Below, piece by piece: positions 1-5,524 of a stretch of DNA of 7,095 nucleotides. Made by a program: the position numbers and the translations under genes. The stretch is from Bryobacterales bacterium (GTDB lineage: Bacteria; Acidobacteriota; Terriglobia; Bryobacterales; Bryobacteraceae). A model generated the notes under the pieces. That model had not been told where the DNA came from. It searched no databases and was given only the letters and a program-made list of their open reading frames with translations. The stretch is taken from NCBI GenBank assembly GCA_003139735.1, contig PLGA01000225.1:266-7360 (forward strand), read 5' to 3'. How positions within the stretch are numbered: position 1 is the first letter of the stretch; each line of letters starts with the position of its first letter.

Positions 1-2628
1 ATCGACCTCGGCACCACCAATTCGGCGCTGGCTTATATCGACGAACGGGAGGCGGAGGACCGGGACTTTCCGCCGGTGCATGTCTTCGAGACGCCGCAGC
101 TTGTGGCGGCGGGGCGCACGGAGGCTCGGCGGACGCTGCCTTCGTTTTTGTTTCTGGAAGAGGGGCAGCCGGTTGGCGCTTACGCGCGCGACCAGGGCGC
201 GCTGGTTCCGACGCGGCTGGTGCATTCGGCCAAGTCCTGGCTTTCCAATCCGGACGTGGACCGCACGGCCAAAATCCTGCCATGGGACTCGCAGGAAACC
301 GGGCGGGTGCTCTCGCCGGTGGAGGTGTCGGCGCGCATTATCGGCAAGTTCCGCGAGGAGTGGGACCGGGCGATGGGCGCGCCGCTGGCCGAGCAGGAGA
401 TTGTGCTCACGGTCCCGGCGTCGTTCGACGAAGAGGCCCGCGAACTCACCGTGATGGCGGCGCGCGACGCGGGTCTCGAAAAGCTGACGCTGCTGGAGGA
501 GCCGGCGGCGGCGTTCTATTCGTGGATCTCCAACAACCTGGCGCTATCGCGCAAGAAGCTGTTCGACGGGCAGACGGCGCTGGTGTGCGACGTAGGCGGC
601 GGCACCAGCGATTTCAGCCTGATCCGCGTCTCGCGCGACGGCGACCTGGTCAACTTCACGCGCACGGCGGTGGGCAAGCACCTGCTGCTGGGCGGGGATA
701 ACCTAGACCTGACGCTGGCGTGGCTGGTGGAAACCAAGCTGGGCGCGCAACTTTCCATCCGCCAGCGGAGCGCGCTGCGGAGGCAGTGCTCGGCGGCCAA
801 AGAGAAGCTGCTGAACGACGCGAACCTCAAGAGCGTCGAAATCACGGTGCTGGGCGCGGGCACGGCGCTGGTCGGGCGGTCGCTGAAGAGCGAGATTCTG
901 CGCGAAGAGGCGTTGGAGTTGGCGCTCGAAGGGTTTCTGCCGTTCACGGAGCGGGGGGAAGCGCCGAAGGAAGAAAAGCGCAGCCTGTTCCGGGAACTTG
1001 GACTGCCCTACGTTTCCGACGCGGCCATCACGCGGCACCTGAACGCCTTTCTGGAACCCACGGGGCAGACGCCGGACGCCATCCTGTTCAACGGCGGCTT
1101 CTTCATTCCGGAGATCCTGCGGACGCGGGTGGCCGATGTGGTGGAGCGATGGTACGGACGGCGGCCGGAGATTTTGGAGAATTCGGAACTGGACCTGGCG
1201 GTGGCGCGCGGGGCGGCCTATTACTCTTACGTGCGGTCGACCGGCAGCGGCGTGCTGGTGCGCGGCGGATTGCCGCGAACCTACTTCATCGGCCTGGGCG
1301 AGCCGGGCGAAGGGAAGTTTCCGGCAGTGTGCCTGGTTCCGCGCGGCGCCGAGGAGGGATCGGCCATTGAGATCGATAATGGCGCGCTGCAACTGGTGGC
1401 CAACCGGCCGGTATCGTTCCGTCTGTACAGCTCGCTCAGCCGCACGGGCGACCGCGTGGGAGACGTAGTGGAGTTCGCGGCGGACGATCCCGAACTGCAC
1501 ATGCATGCGCCGCTCGACGCCGTGATCCGCTACGGCAAGAAGGCCGAGGAGCGGCTGATTCCGGTGAAGCTGGGAGCGCGGCTGACGGAAATCGGGACGC
1601 TCGAAACGTGGTGCGAGTCGAAGACCGGAGACAACCGCTGGAACCTGCAATTCGAGCTGCGCAAGAAGGCCGCGGCAGTGGCCGAACGCAAAGCGGCGGC
1701 GGTGGTGAGCGAGCAGGCGATGCGGAATTCGCTGGAGCTGATCCAGGCGGTGTTCTCGCCTAATGCGAAATCTCCGGTGGCGCCGGAGGAGGTTCCGGCC
1801 AAGCTCGAACAGAGCATGGGGCTGGGAAGGAATTCGTGGCCGCTCTCCGCCATACGGCAAATCGCCGACGCATTTCTGGCGGCGGCCGATGGGCGCAAGA
1901 AGAGCCCGGCGTACGAGATCCGCTGGCTCAACCTGTGCGGGTTCTGCCTGCGGCCGGGGTTCGGGTATCCGGGCGACGATTTCCGCATCGAGCAGGCGCG
2001 GCGCGTGTACGCCGCCGGCCTGACGTACGCAAACCAGACGCAGTGCGAAATCGACTGGTGGATTTTCTGGGGACGCGTGGCGGGCGGGCTGAACCGCAAT
2101 CAGCAGACGGACATCTACCAGCGGCTCTCGGCGAGCTTGCTGCCGCGCGGCGCCAAGAAGCCGCAGCGCATTAACGCGTCGCTGCTGCGCGAGATGTGGC
2201 GCACGGCGGCGAGCCTGGAATTACTGCCGATCGGCACGAAGACGGAGTTGGGGGAGGCGCTGATCCGGCGCGTGAAGGCCGGGGATTTCAAGGAGAGCGA
2301 ATTGTGGTGCCTCTCGCGGCTGGGGGCGCGGAAGCTGTTTTACGGGCCGATCAATCTGGTTGTGCCACCCGCGACGGCGGCGCGCTGGGCCGAAGCGCTG
2401 CTGAACGTGGCGAACGCCGGCGACGCGCTGGCGGCCCTGGCGCGGCGTTCGGACGATGCCATGCGCGATCTGCCCGCCGTTACCTACGAGAGCGTCAAGC
2501 GGAAGCTCGCGGCGATGCCGCACGCGGAGCGGCTACTGGCGGTGCTCGAAGGCGAAGCGGGAGACGAACGGGCGCTCGAGCGGATCTTCGGAGAAGAATT
2601 GCCGTCGGGGCTGGTGCTGGCTGGGTAG
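1..2628 (+). CDS. Hsp70-family protein with DUF3731-like C-terminal region (5' partial)
   Basis: The reading frame is open from base 1 and ends with TAG at 2626-2628; 875 residues are visible and the first few codons lie outside the window. The actin-like ATPase is clear: phosphate-1 motif IDLGTTNSALAY at visible residues 1-12, a lysine in HSAKSWL (about residue 78) at the place of the DnaK catalytic lysine, EEPAAA near 166, phosphate-2 motif DVGGGTSDFS at 197-206, GGDNLD near 231, the adenosine motif LFNGG at 362-366 and AVARGAA at 400-406. A beta-rich part follows to about 555 (LTEIGTLETWCES, WNLQFELRKK), like a reduced substrate-binding domain. The remaining 300 or so residues are helical and contain RPGFGYPGDDFR and CEIDWWIFWGRVAGGLN, which I recall from DUF3731-type Hsp70 proteins. 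It is clearly not canonical DnaK: there is no lid of the usual type and no DnaJ or GrpE gene nearby. From memory such genes often follow another Hsp70 gene and a DUF2760 gene, which would lie upstream. A cytoplasmic ATP-dependent chaperone role is inferred; the client is unknown. Confidence 0.93.
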   Translation: MDLGTTNSALAYIDEREAEDRDFPPVHVFETPQLVAAGRTEARRTLPSFLFLEEGQPVGAYARDQGALVPTRLVHSAKSWLSNPDVDRTAKILPWDSQETGRVLSPVEVSARIIGKFREEWDRAMGAPLAEQEIVLTVPASFDEEARELTVMAARDAGLEKLTLLEEPAAAFYSWISNNLALSRKKLFDGQTALVCDVGGGTSDFSLIRVSRDGDLVNFTRTAVGKHLLLGGDNLDLTLAWLVETKLGAQLSIRQRSALRRQCSAAKEKLLNDANLKSVEITVLGAGTALVGRSLKSEILREEALELALEGFLPFTERGEAPKEEKRSLFRELGLPYVSDAAITRHLNAFLEPTGQTPDAILFNGGFFIPEILRTRVADVVERWYGRRPEILENSELDLAVARGAAYYSYVRSTGSGVLVRGGLPRTYFIGLGEPGEGKFPAVCLVPRGAEEGSAIEIDNGALQLVANRPVSFRLYSSLSRTGDRVGDVVEFAADDPELHMHAPLDAVIRYGKKAEERLIPVKLGARLTEIGTLETWCESKTGDNRWNLQFELRKKAAAVAERKAAAVVSEQAMRNSLELIQAVFSPNAKSPVAPEEVPAKLEQSMGLGRNSWPLSAIRQIADAFLAAADGRKKSPAYEIRWLNLCGFCLRPGFGYPGDDFRIEQARRVYAAGLTYANQTQCEIDWWIFWGRVAGGLNRNQQTDIYQRLSASLLPRGAKKPQRINASLLREMWRTAASLELLPIGTKTELGEALIRRVKAGDFKESELWCLSRLGARKLFYGPINLVVPPATAARWAEALLNVANAGDALAALARRSDDAMRDLPAVTYESVKRKLAAMPHAERLLAVLEGEAGDERALERIFGEELPSGLVLAG

Positions 2629-2683
2629 CGCCGCGGCTGGCGGGCGAGTTCGTGCCGGTGGCTTTTGGGCGCTCGCACGGCCG

Positions 2684-3175
2684 TCAGGGCGCACGGTAGA
2701 TCTCACGCCATCCACCGGTCGGGATCAACACTCCCACGATAGCTCCAATGATGGCGCCGAGGGGAGTAATAACCTCTTTGCCGGCGTTGGGCACGATATT
2801 GAAATGAGAGCCTTCATCGCTGTGATCGACGGCGGCGCCAATGGCCAGACCGGCGCCGGCGCCGACGGCAAGGCCGATCAGCGTATTTCGCCCGCGGTGC
2901 GATTTGCCCTTCGACTCAACTTTCTTGATTTCCGTGCGCGACAACGTCTCTTGGCTTGCCGCCGTCTGGATGGCGAGCGAATCGGCCGTCACAACGCTCA
3001 GGTTTCCGCGCACCGTTCTCCCGCCGGAGAGCGCGACACGGATCCCGGCGCCGGGCGCCAGTTGGTTGAGGCCGTCCCAGTTGCCGGTGGACGCGTGTTG
3101 CTGGGCCGAGGCGTTTCCGGCAAGGCCCGCGAACAACAGCGCTGCAATTCCGAACGCGATCCCTGGCTTAGTCAC
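2684..3175 (-). CDS. Secreted protein with Sm-like barrel and glycine-zipper segments, unknown function
   Basis: 163 residues starting at a GTG codon (3175-3173). The start is chosen because GGAAAGG lies 8 bases upstream and the N-terminus is a good signal peptide: MTKPG, a hydrophobic run to about residue 20, then cleavage probably after ASA (24). Residues 40-88 (GIRVALSGGRTVRGNLSVV, then TEIKKVES) alternate in the manner of a small Sm-like beta barrel. Residues 98-117 (LIGLAVGAGAGLAIGAAVD) and 137-153 (PLGAIIGAIVGVL) are glycine-zipper hydrophobic segments. I recall similar proteins as frequent hypothetical genes in Acidobacteriota, but no function is known to me. It probably acts in the periplasm or outer membrane. 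It lies 65 bp downstream of the metal-sensor gene on the same strand and has its own promoter-like sequence, so shared regulation is possible but not shown. It is convergent with the Hsp70 gene across a 55-bp gap in which I see no convincing terminator. Confidence 0.8.
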   Translation of the reverse strand: MTKPGIAFGIAALLFAGLAGNASAQQHASTGNWDGLNQLAPGAGIRVALSGGRTVRGNLSVVTADSLAIQTAASQETLSRTEIKKVESKGKSHRGRNTLIGLAVGAGAGLAIGAAVDHSDEGSHFNIVPNAGKEVITPLGAIIGAIVGVLIPTGGWREIYRAP

Positions 3176-3183
3176 GGATTCGA

Positions 3184-3223
3184 CCTTTCCGCCGCGCAGG
3201 GCGCTGGCTTGGCAACGATTATA
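3184..3223 (-). promoter_or_regulatory. Extended -10 promoter and ribosome binding site for the secreted protein gene
   Basis: On the minus strand a perfect TATAAT (3223-3218) is preceded by TGG, giving an extended -10 (TGnTATAAT). The -35 position, which falls at the end of the metal-sensor gene, is poor. Transcription would begin near 3211, leaving a leader of about 35 bases that contains the Shine-Dalgarno-like GGAAAGG (3190-3184), spaced 8 bases from the GTG start. This would allow the secreted protein gene to be expressed independently of the metal-sensor gene. Confidence 0.55.
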
Positions 3224-3240
3224 CCAGCCGCACGAAGCGC

Positions 3241-3519
3241 CTATTTGAGGTAGGCTCGCAGGGCCGACACCAGATCGTCCGCGGCGCGAGTCTGCTCGTC
3301 GGTGGCGCTGTCATCGGCGGCGAGAATGTGAAATCGAATATGGCCTTCGATGACCTCCGCCATCAGCGCGTCCATGGCGCCGCGGCAAGCGGAGATGTTG
3401 TGAAGCACCTCGGCGCACTCCCCTTCCTGATCGAGAGTTCTCTCAATTGCCGCCACCTGGCCCATGATTCTGCGGACCCGGTTTAGCAGCCTCTTCTTCT
3501 CTTCCTGGGTGTGCGCCAT
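3241..3519 (-). CDS. CsoR/RcnR/FrmR-family metal-sensing transcriptional repressor, RcnR-like ligand set
   Basis: 92 residues, the usual length for this all-helical family (DUF156). The family signatures are present: EEKKRLLNRVRRIMGQVAAIERTL in the DNA-contacting N-terminal helix region, ECAEVLHNISACRGAMDALMAEVIEGHI in the second helix, and the C-terminal ALRAYLK shared with FrmR. The likely metal ligands are His3, Cys35, His60 and His64, which is exactly the His-Cys-His-His set described for the nickel/cobalt sensor RcnR. The CsoR copper set (Cys-His-Cys) does not fit, and FrmR-type formaldehyde sensing needs Pro2, which is Ala2 here. An extra Cys45 is present. Such proteins bind as tetramers to the operator and release on metal binding. 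The start ATG (3519-3517) has no clear Shine-Dalgarno sequence. A candidate operator lies 47-62 bases upstream, inside a divergent promoter. No cognate transporter gene is adjacent. Family assignment is firm; nickel/cobalt specificity is an inference. Confidence 0.92.
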   Translation of the reverse strand: MAHTQEEKKRLLNRVRRIMGQVAAIERTLDQEGECAEVLHNISACRGAMDALMAEVIEGHIRFHILAADDSATDEQTRAADDLVSALRAYLK

Positions 3520-3556
3520 GTGAATATTCTGTCACAAAGAATAGCCGCAAAAGAGC

Positions 3557-3584
3557 TTGACGTGGATACCCCGGCCGGTATACT
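3557..3584 (+). promoter_or_regulatory. Strong rightward sigma-70-type promoter
   Basis: TTGACG (3557-3562) and TATACT (3579-3584) are separated by 16 bp. Each differs from consensus at one position, which makes this the best-matching housekeeping promoter I can find in the window by eye. Transcription would start around 3591 and run rightward, away from the metal-sensor gene, through the small ORF and the MITE toward the porin gene. The spacer contains an inverted repeat listed separately as the operator. Confidence 0.6.
3566..3581. promoter_or_regulatory. Candidate operator for the CsoR/RcnR-family repressor
   Basis: ATACC-CCGGCC-GGTAT is an inverted repeat with A/T-rich ends and a G/C-only core. 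This follows the general plan of operators of the CsoR/RcnR/FrmR family, which have TAC or TACT arms around a run of C/G. It overlaps the spacer and the first bases of the -10 of the rightward promoter, so bound repressor would block polymerase, and it stands 47 bp from the start of the repressor gene, allowing autoregulation. Only the pattern is seen; binding is inferred. Confidence 0.5.
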
Positions 3585-3590
3585 CTATTT

Positions 3591-3619
3591 TTGGGAGAGG
3601 CCCGATTGGGCCGCCCAAT
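3591..3619 (+). promoter_or_regulatory. Leader hairpin at the predicted transcript 5' end
   Basis: At the expected transcription start, TTGGG (3591-3595) can pair with CCCAA (3614-3618), enclosing GGCCC (3599-3603) paired with GGGCC (3608-3612) over a GATT loop. An alternative perfect palindrome uses ATTGGGC (3605-3611) and GCCCAAT (3613-3619). It could protect the 5' end or be a protein site. It does not fit any riboswitch consensus I know. Confidence 0.35.
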
Positions 3620-3638
3620 TCCAGGTGAGAGGAGGCCC

Positions 3639-3728
3639 ATGCCGTCCGACGGTGGTAATCGTCGATTGCGCGAACAGCAGTGTACCGAGTCGGCGGAGCC
3701 TCCGTCCCTGGACCGCTCCTCCTTCTGA
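3639..3728 (+). CDS. Possible 29-aa small protein or truncated gene start
   Basis: ATG at 3639 follows an AGGAGG (3630-3635) and reads MPSDGGNRRLREQQCTESAE and nine more residues (PPSLDRSSF) before TGA at 3726. The peptide is polar, has one cysteine and no membrane segment or signal peptide. It is the first ORF after the strong regulated-looking promoter, which is where the target of the divergent metal sensor would be expected. Its polar character would suit the cytoplasmic N-terminus of a membrane transporter whose remainder has been lost, but no in-frame continuation is recognisable in the 30 bases before the MITE. The alternatives are a genuine small metal-responsive protein, a leader peptide, or chance. 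The Shine-Dalgarno spacing of 3 bases is on the short side. Confidence 0.3.
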   Translation: MPSDGGNRRLREQQCTESAEPPSLDRSSF

Positions 3729-3757
3729 CTCTCTAGCTTCCGCTATTCGCGCTGGAC

Positions 3758-3761
3758 TTAG
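3758..3761. repeat. Left copy of 4-bp target site duplication (TTAG)
   Basis: TTAG directly precedes the left terminal inverted repeat and recurs directly after the right one at 3912-3915, as expected for a transposition event with a 4-bp staggered cut. TTAG fits the YTAR target type known for the IS5 group, but the family is not established by this alone. Confidence 0.55.
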
Positions 3762-3774
3762 CAGGCTGCTGAAA
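3762..3774 (+). repeat. Left terminal inverted repeat of the MITE
   Basis: CAGGCTGCTGAAA, identical over 13 bases to the complement of 3899-3911. Confidence 0.8.
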
Positions 3775-3898
3775 AAGGCGCATGAGCCGGCGGATCTTGG
3801 GCATTTTGCCCAAAAATCAAAGGGCGCGCCATTTAGAACCGGCGTGTTACGGGTTCGGATTTGGGCAATTTGCCCAAATCGCATCCGAAGGGAGCGTC

Positions 3899-3911
3899 TT
3901 TCAGCAGCCTG
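3899..3911 (-). repeat. Right terminal inverted repeat of the MITE
   Basis: TTTCAGCAGCCTG, the complement of the left end. It is followed immediately by TTAG (3912-3915), the second copy of the target duplication. Confidence 0.8.
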
Positions 3912-3915
3912 TTAG

Positions 3916-4100
3916 AGCCTTCGTTCTGTGGACGGTGGGTAGAGTCACATGCGTGTGAAAATCATGAAGAGGGGTCGCGCTGCGGTGCGGTGGATCCAGC
4001 GAATCCTCGACGTTCGTCTGCCGATGGATATCGTAGCCGGGATCGGCCCCCGCTAAGGGGCTTCCCAACAAGGCAAGGTCTGCGTGGACGGGCGAGAAAA
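3916..4100 (+). other. Intergenic leader upstream of the porin gene, with a doubtful 35-codon ORF
   Basis: No recognised gene is present. The longest ATG-started frame distinct from the porin frame is 3949-4056, beginning MRVKIMKRGRAAVRWIQRIL and ending IVAGIGPR before TAA. It is basic and has only weak Shine-Dalgarno support, so I do not call it a gene. GCCCC and GGGGC around a CGCTAA loop near 4046-4061 can form a short hairpin with no U-tract behind it. I find no convincing promoter next to the porin start, so porin transcription could come from the rightward promoter at 3557-3584 or from an unrecognised site here. Confidence 0.4.
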
Positions 4101-5507
4101 ATGACGATTAAGAACAGACCAGTCTGGCTTCTCACGGTGGCGTTGCTGCCGCTAGCGGCGGCCACTGCGCAGCCCGGCGCCGGCGACCAGGGGCCCGACC
4201 AGACCGCCGGCGCGGCAACTTCGGCGAACAACGCGGCCCCAGCCTTGGGGCCGGAGCCGGAGCGCTGGAACCTGTACTACCAAGCCACTTCCATCGGCCA
4301 GTACCACGGCAGCTTTCCGTCCCCCTATTCGAGCCCGTTCAGCCTGCAGGGCCACCCCGAAGCCGAAGCCTCACTGACCACCACCCTGTTCTTCGGACTG
4401 CGCCTGGCGACGAACACGCTGCTCTATTTCGACCCCGAGATCGCCGGCGGCCGCGGGTTCAGCGGCGCCACCGGCCTGGCCAATTCCCCCAACGGCGAGA
4501 TGCCTCGTGTGCAGACGGCCACTCCCAAACCGTATCTCGCGCGGCTCTACTTCACCCAGGATTTCGGTTTCGGGACGGAACGCGAGGCCACCGACAGCGA
4601 TCAGAATCAACTCGCGGGCAGCCGTCCCATGACGCGCTATTCCATCACCGCCGGCCGTTTCGCCATCACCGATTTCTTCGACGACAACCGCTATTCCCAC
4701 GACCCGCGCACCCAGTTCATGGGCTGGGCCGTCATGTATAACGGCGCGTGGGATTATGCCGCCGATACGCGCGGCTATACCTGGGGCTGGGTCCACGAGT
4801 TCCACACCCGCAACTGGTCCGTGCGCTACGCCAGCGCCGCCATGCCGCGCGTGGCCAACGGCGAACGCTTCGACCGCCAACTGTTGCGCGACCGCAGCGA
4901 CGTGTTCGAAGGCGGGTTCCACGCCAAAATCCGCGAACACGAAGGGGCCGTCCGCCTGCTCTCCTATTTCAACCGCTTCGATGGCGGCGCCTACGCCGAC
5001 GCCATCCGCCGCGCTCAGGCAACCGGCGCGCAGCCCGACATCACCATCGGTCCCAAGCCCGGCACGCTCAAGTACGGCTTCGGCGTCAGCGCCGATCAGG
5101 AGATCCTAAAAGACCTCGGCGTCTTCGGCCGCCTCGGCTGGAACGACGGCAAGACCGAGAGCTTCGCCTTCACCGCCATGGATCGTCTCGCCACGCTGGG
5201 CGTTTCTCTCAACGGCTCGCGCTGGCATCGTCCCGGAGATACCGCGGCCACCGCGCTCACCGTCGGCGGCCTCTCCGCGGTGCACGCCCAATACCTCGCA
5301 ATGGGCGGCTACGACTTCCTAATTGGCGACGGCGCACTCCGGTACGGCCCCGAAACGTCTTGGGAGACATACTACTCCGTGCGCGTCATGCCGTTCCTTT
5401 TCGCCACCTTCGGACTCGACCACGTCGATAACCCCGCCTACAACCGCGACCGCGGCCCGGTCTGGATCGGCTCCTTCCGCCTCCACGTGGAAACAGGCAA
5501 GAAGTGA
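4101..5507 (+). CDS. OprB-like outer-membrane porin (carbohydrate-porin family)
   Basis: 468 residues from ATG at 4101. This start gives a proper signal peptide (MTIKNRPVWLLTVALLPLAA, cleavage probably after ATA, residue 23); the frame extends upstream to 3861, but that extension runs out of the MITE and has no signal-like or protein-like character. After a Gly/Ala/Pro linker (about 24-55) the protein is alternating amphipathic beta strands with many aromatic residues. OprB-type signatures are GRFAITDFFDDNRYSHDPRTQ (starting at residue 185), a WDYAADTRGYTWGWVHEF strand pair, GSRWHRPGD (372-380), an AQYLAMGGYDFLIGDGALRYGPE stretch (396-418) and NPAYNRDRGPV (444-454) just before the last strand. 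The family forms passive diffusion channels in the outer membrane, typically for sugars, but some members sit with other transporters, so the substrate is open. An oddity is the C-terminus, RLHVETGKK, which lacks the usual terminal aromatic residue. The Shine-Dalgarno sequence is weak. It is convergent with the anti-sigma gene, 17 bp away. Confidence 0.85.
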   Translation: MTIKNRPVWLLTVALLPLAAATAQPGAGDQGPDQTAGAATSANNAAPALGPEPERWNLYYQATSIGQYHGSFPSPYSSPFSLQGHPEAEASLTTTLFFGLRLATNTLLYFDPEIAGGRGFSGATGLANSPNGEMPRVQTATPKPYLARLYFTQDFGFGTEREATDSDQNQLAGSRPMTRYSITAGRFAITDFFDDNRYSHDPRTQFMGWAVMYNGAWDYAADTRGYTWGWVHEFHTRNWSVRYASAAMPRVANGERFDRQLLRDRSDVFEGGFHAKIREHEGAVRLLSYFNRFDGGAYADAIRRAQATGAQPDITIGPKPGTLKYGFGVSADQEILKDLGVFGRLGWNDGKTESFAFTAMDRLATLGVSLNGSRWHRPGDTAATALTVGGLSAVHAQYLAMGGYDFLIGDGALRYGPETSWETYYSVRVMPFLFATFGLDHVDNPAYNRDRGPVWIGSFRLHVETGKK

Positions 5508-5524
5508 AGGCCGGATGCAGGCGC

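Larger units (their letters stand above)
3762..3911. mobile_element. 150-bp MITE-like non-autonomous element with terminal inverted repeats
   Basis: The ends are a perfect 13-bp inverted repeat, CAGGCTGCTGAAA (3762-3774) and its complement (3899-3911), and similarity between the two arms continues imperfectly for about 55 bp. Each arm carries a subterminal palindrome: TTGGGC-N5-GCCCAA at 3797-3813 and again at 3861-3877, placed 35 and 34 bp from their respective ends. The right one extends to an 11-bp stem (3858-3868 with 3870-3880) and is enclosed by TTCGGAT (3854-3860) and ATCCGAA (3883-3889). The element is flanked by TTAG on both sides (3758-3761, 3912-3915). It has no transposase and is too short for one, so it would have been moved by an enzyme encoded elsewhere. 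CAGGCTGCTGAAA-type ends are familiar from bacterial insertion sequences, but I cannot name the family with confidence. It lies between the regulated promoter with its small ORF and the porin gene. Confidence 0.75.

Noticed and set aside
703..1860. Long 385-residue frame on the minus strand
   Set aside because: It lies wholly inside the Hsp70 gene, is rich in Arg/Gln/His as expected of an antisense frame in high-GC DNA, and shows no domain.
2629..2683. Possible bidirectional terminator between the convergent Hsp70 and secreted protein genes
   Set aside because: GC-rich but no stem with an adjacent U- or A-tract could be found by eye.
2456..3253. 265-residue plus-strand frame across the Hsp70 end and the secreted protein gene
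   Set aside because: It runs across two well-supported genes and is a composition shadow with no recognisable motif.
3585..3884. 99-residue minus-strand frame through the MITE
   Set aside because: It is a translation of the repeat arms and leader, with no domain and no transposase-like feature.
3511..3915. 134-residue plus-strand frame
   Set aside because: It covers the promoter, leader and MITE without respecting any of them; its composition follows the palindromes rather than a protein.
3949..4056. 35-codon basic ORF before the porin
   Set aside because: Weak ribosome binding site, no homology I recognise and no sign of selection; kept only as a note in the leader entry.
4046..4061. GCCCC/GGGGC hairpin as a terminator or riboswitch stem
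   Set aside because: No U-tract follows, and the surroundings do not match the yybP-ykoY, cobalamin, NiCo or ydaO consensus features I looked for.
3861..4100. N-terminal extension of the porin frame
   Set aside because: It begins inside the MITE, reads as unstructured basic sequence, and would bury the signal peptide that starts at 4101.
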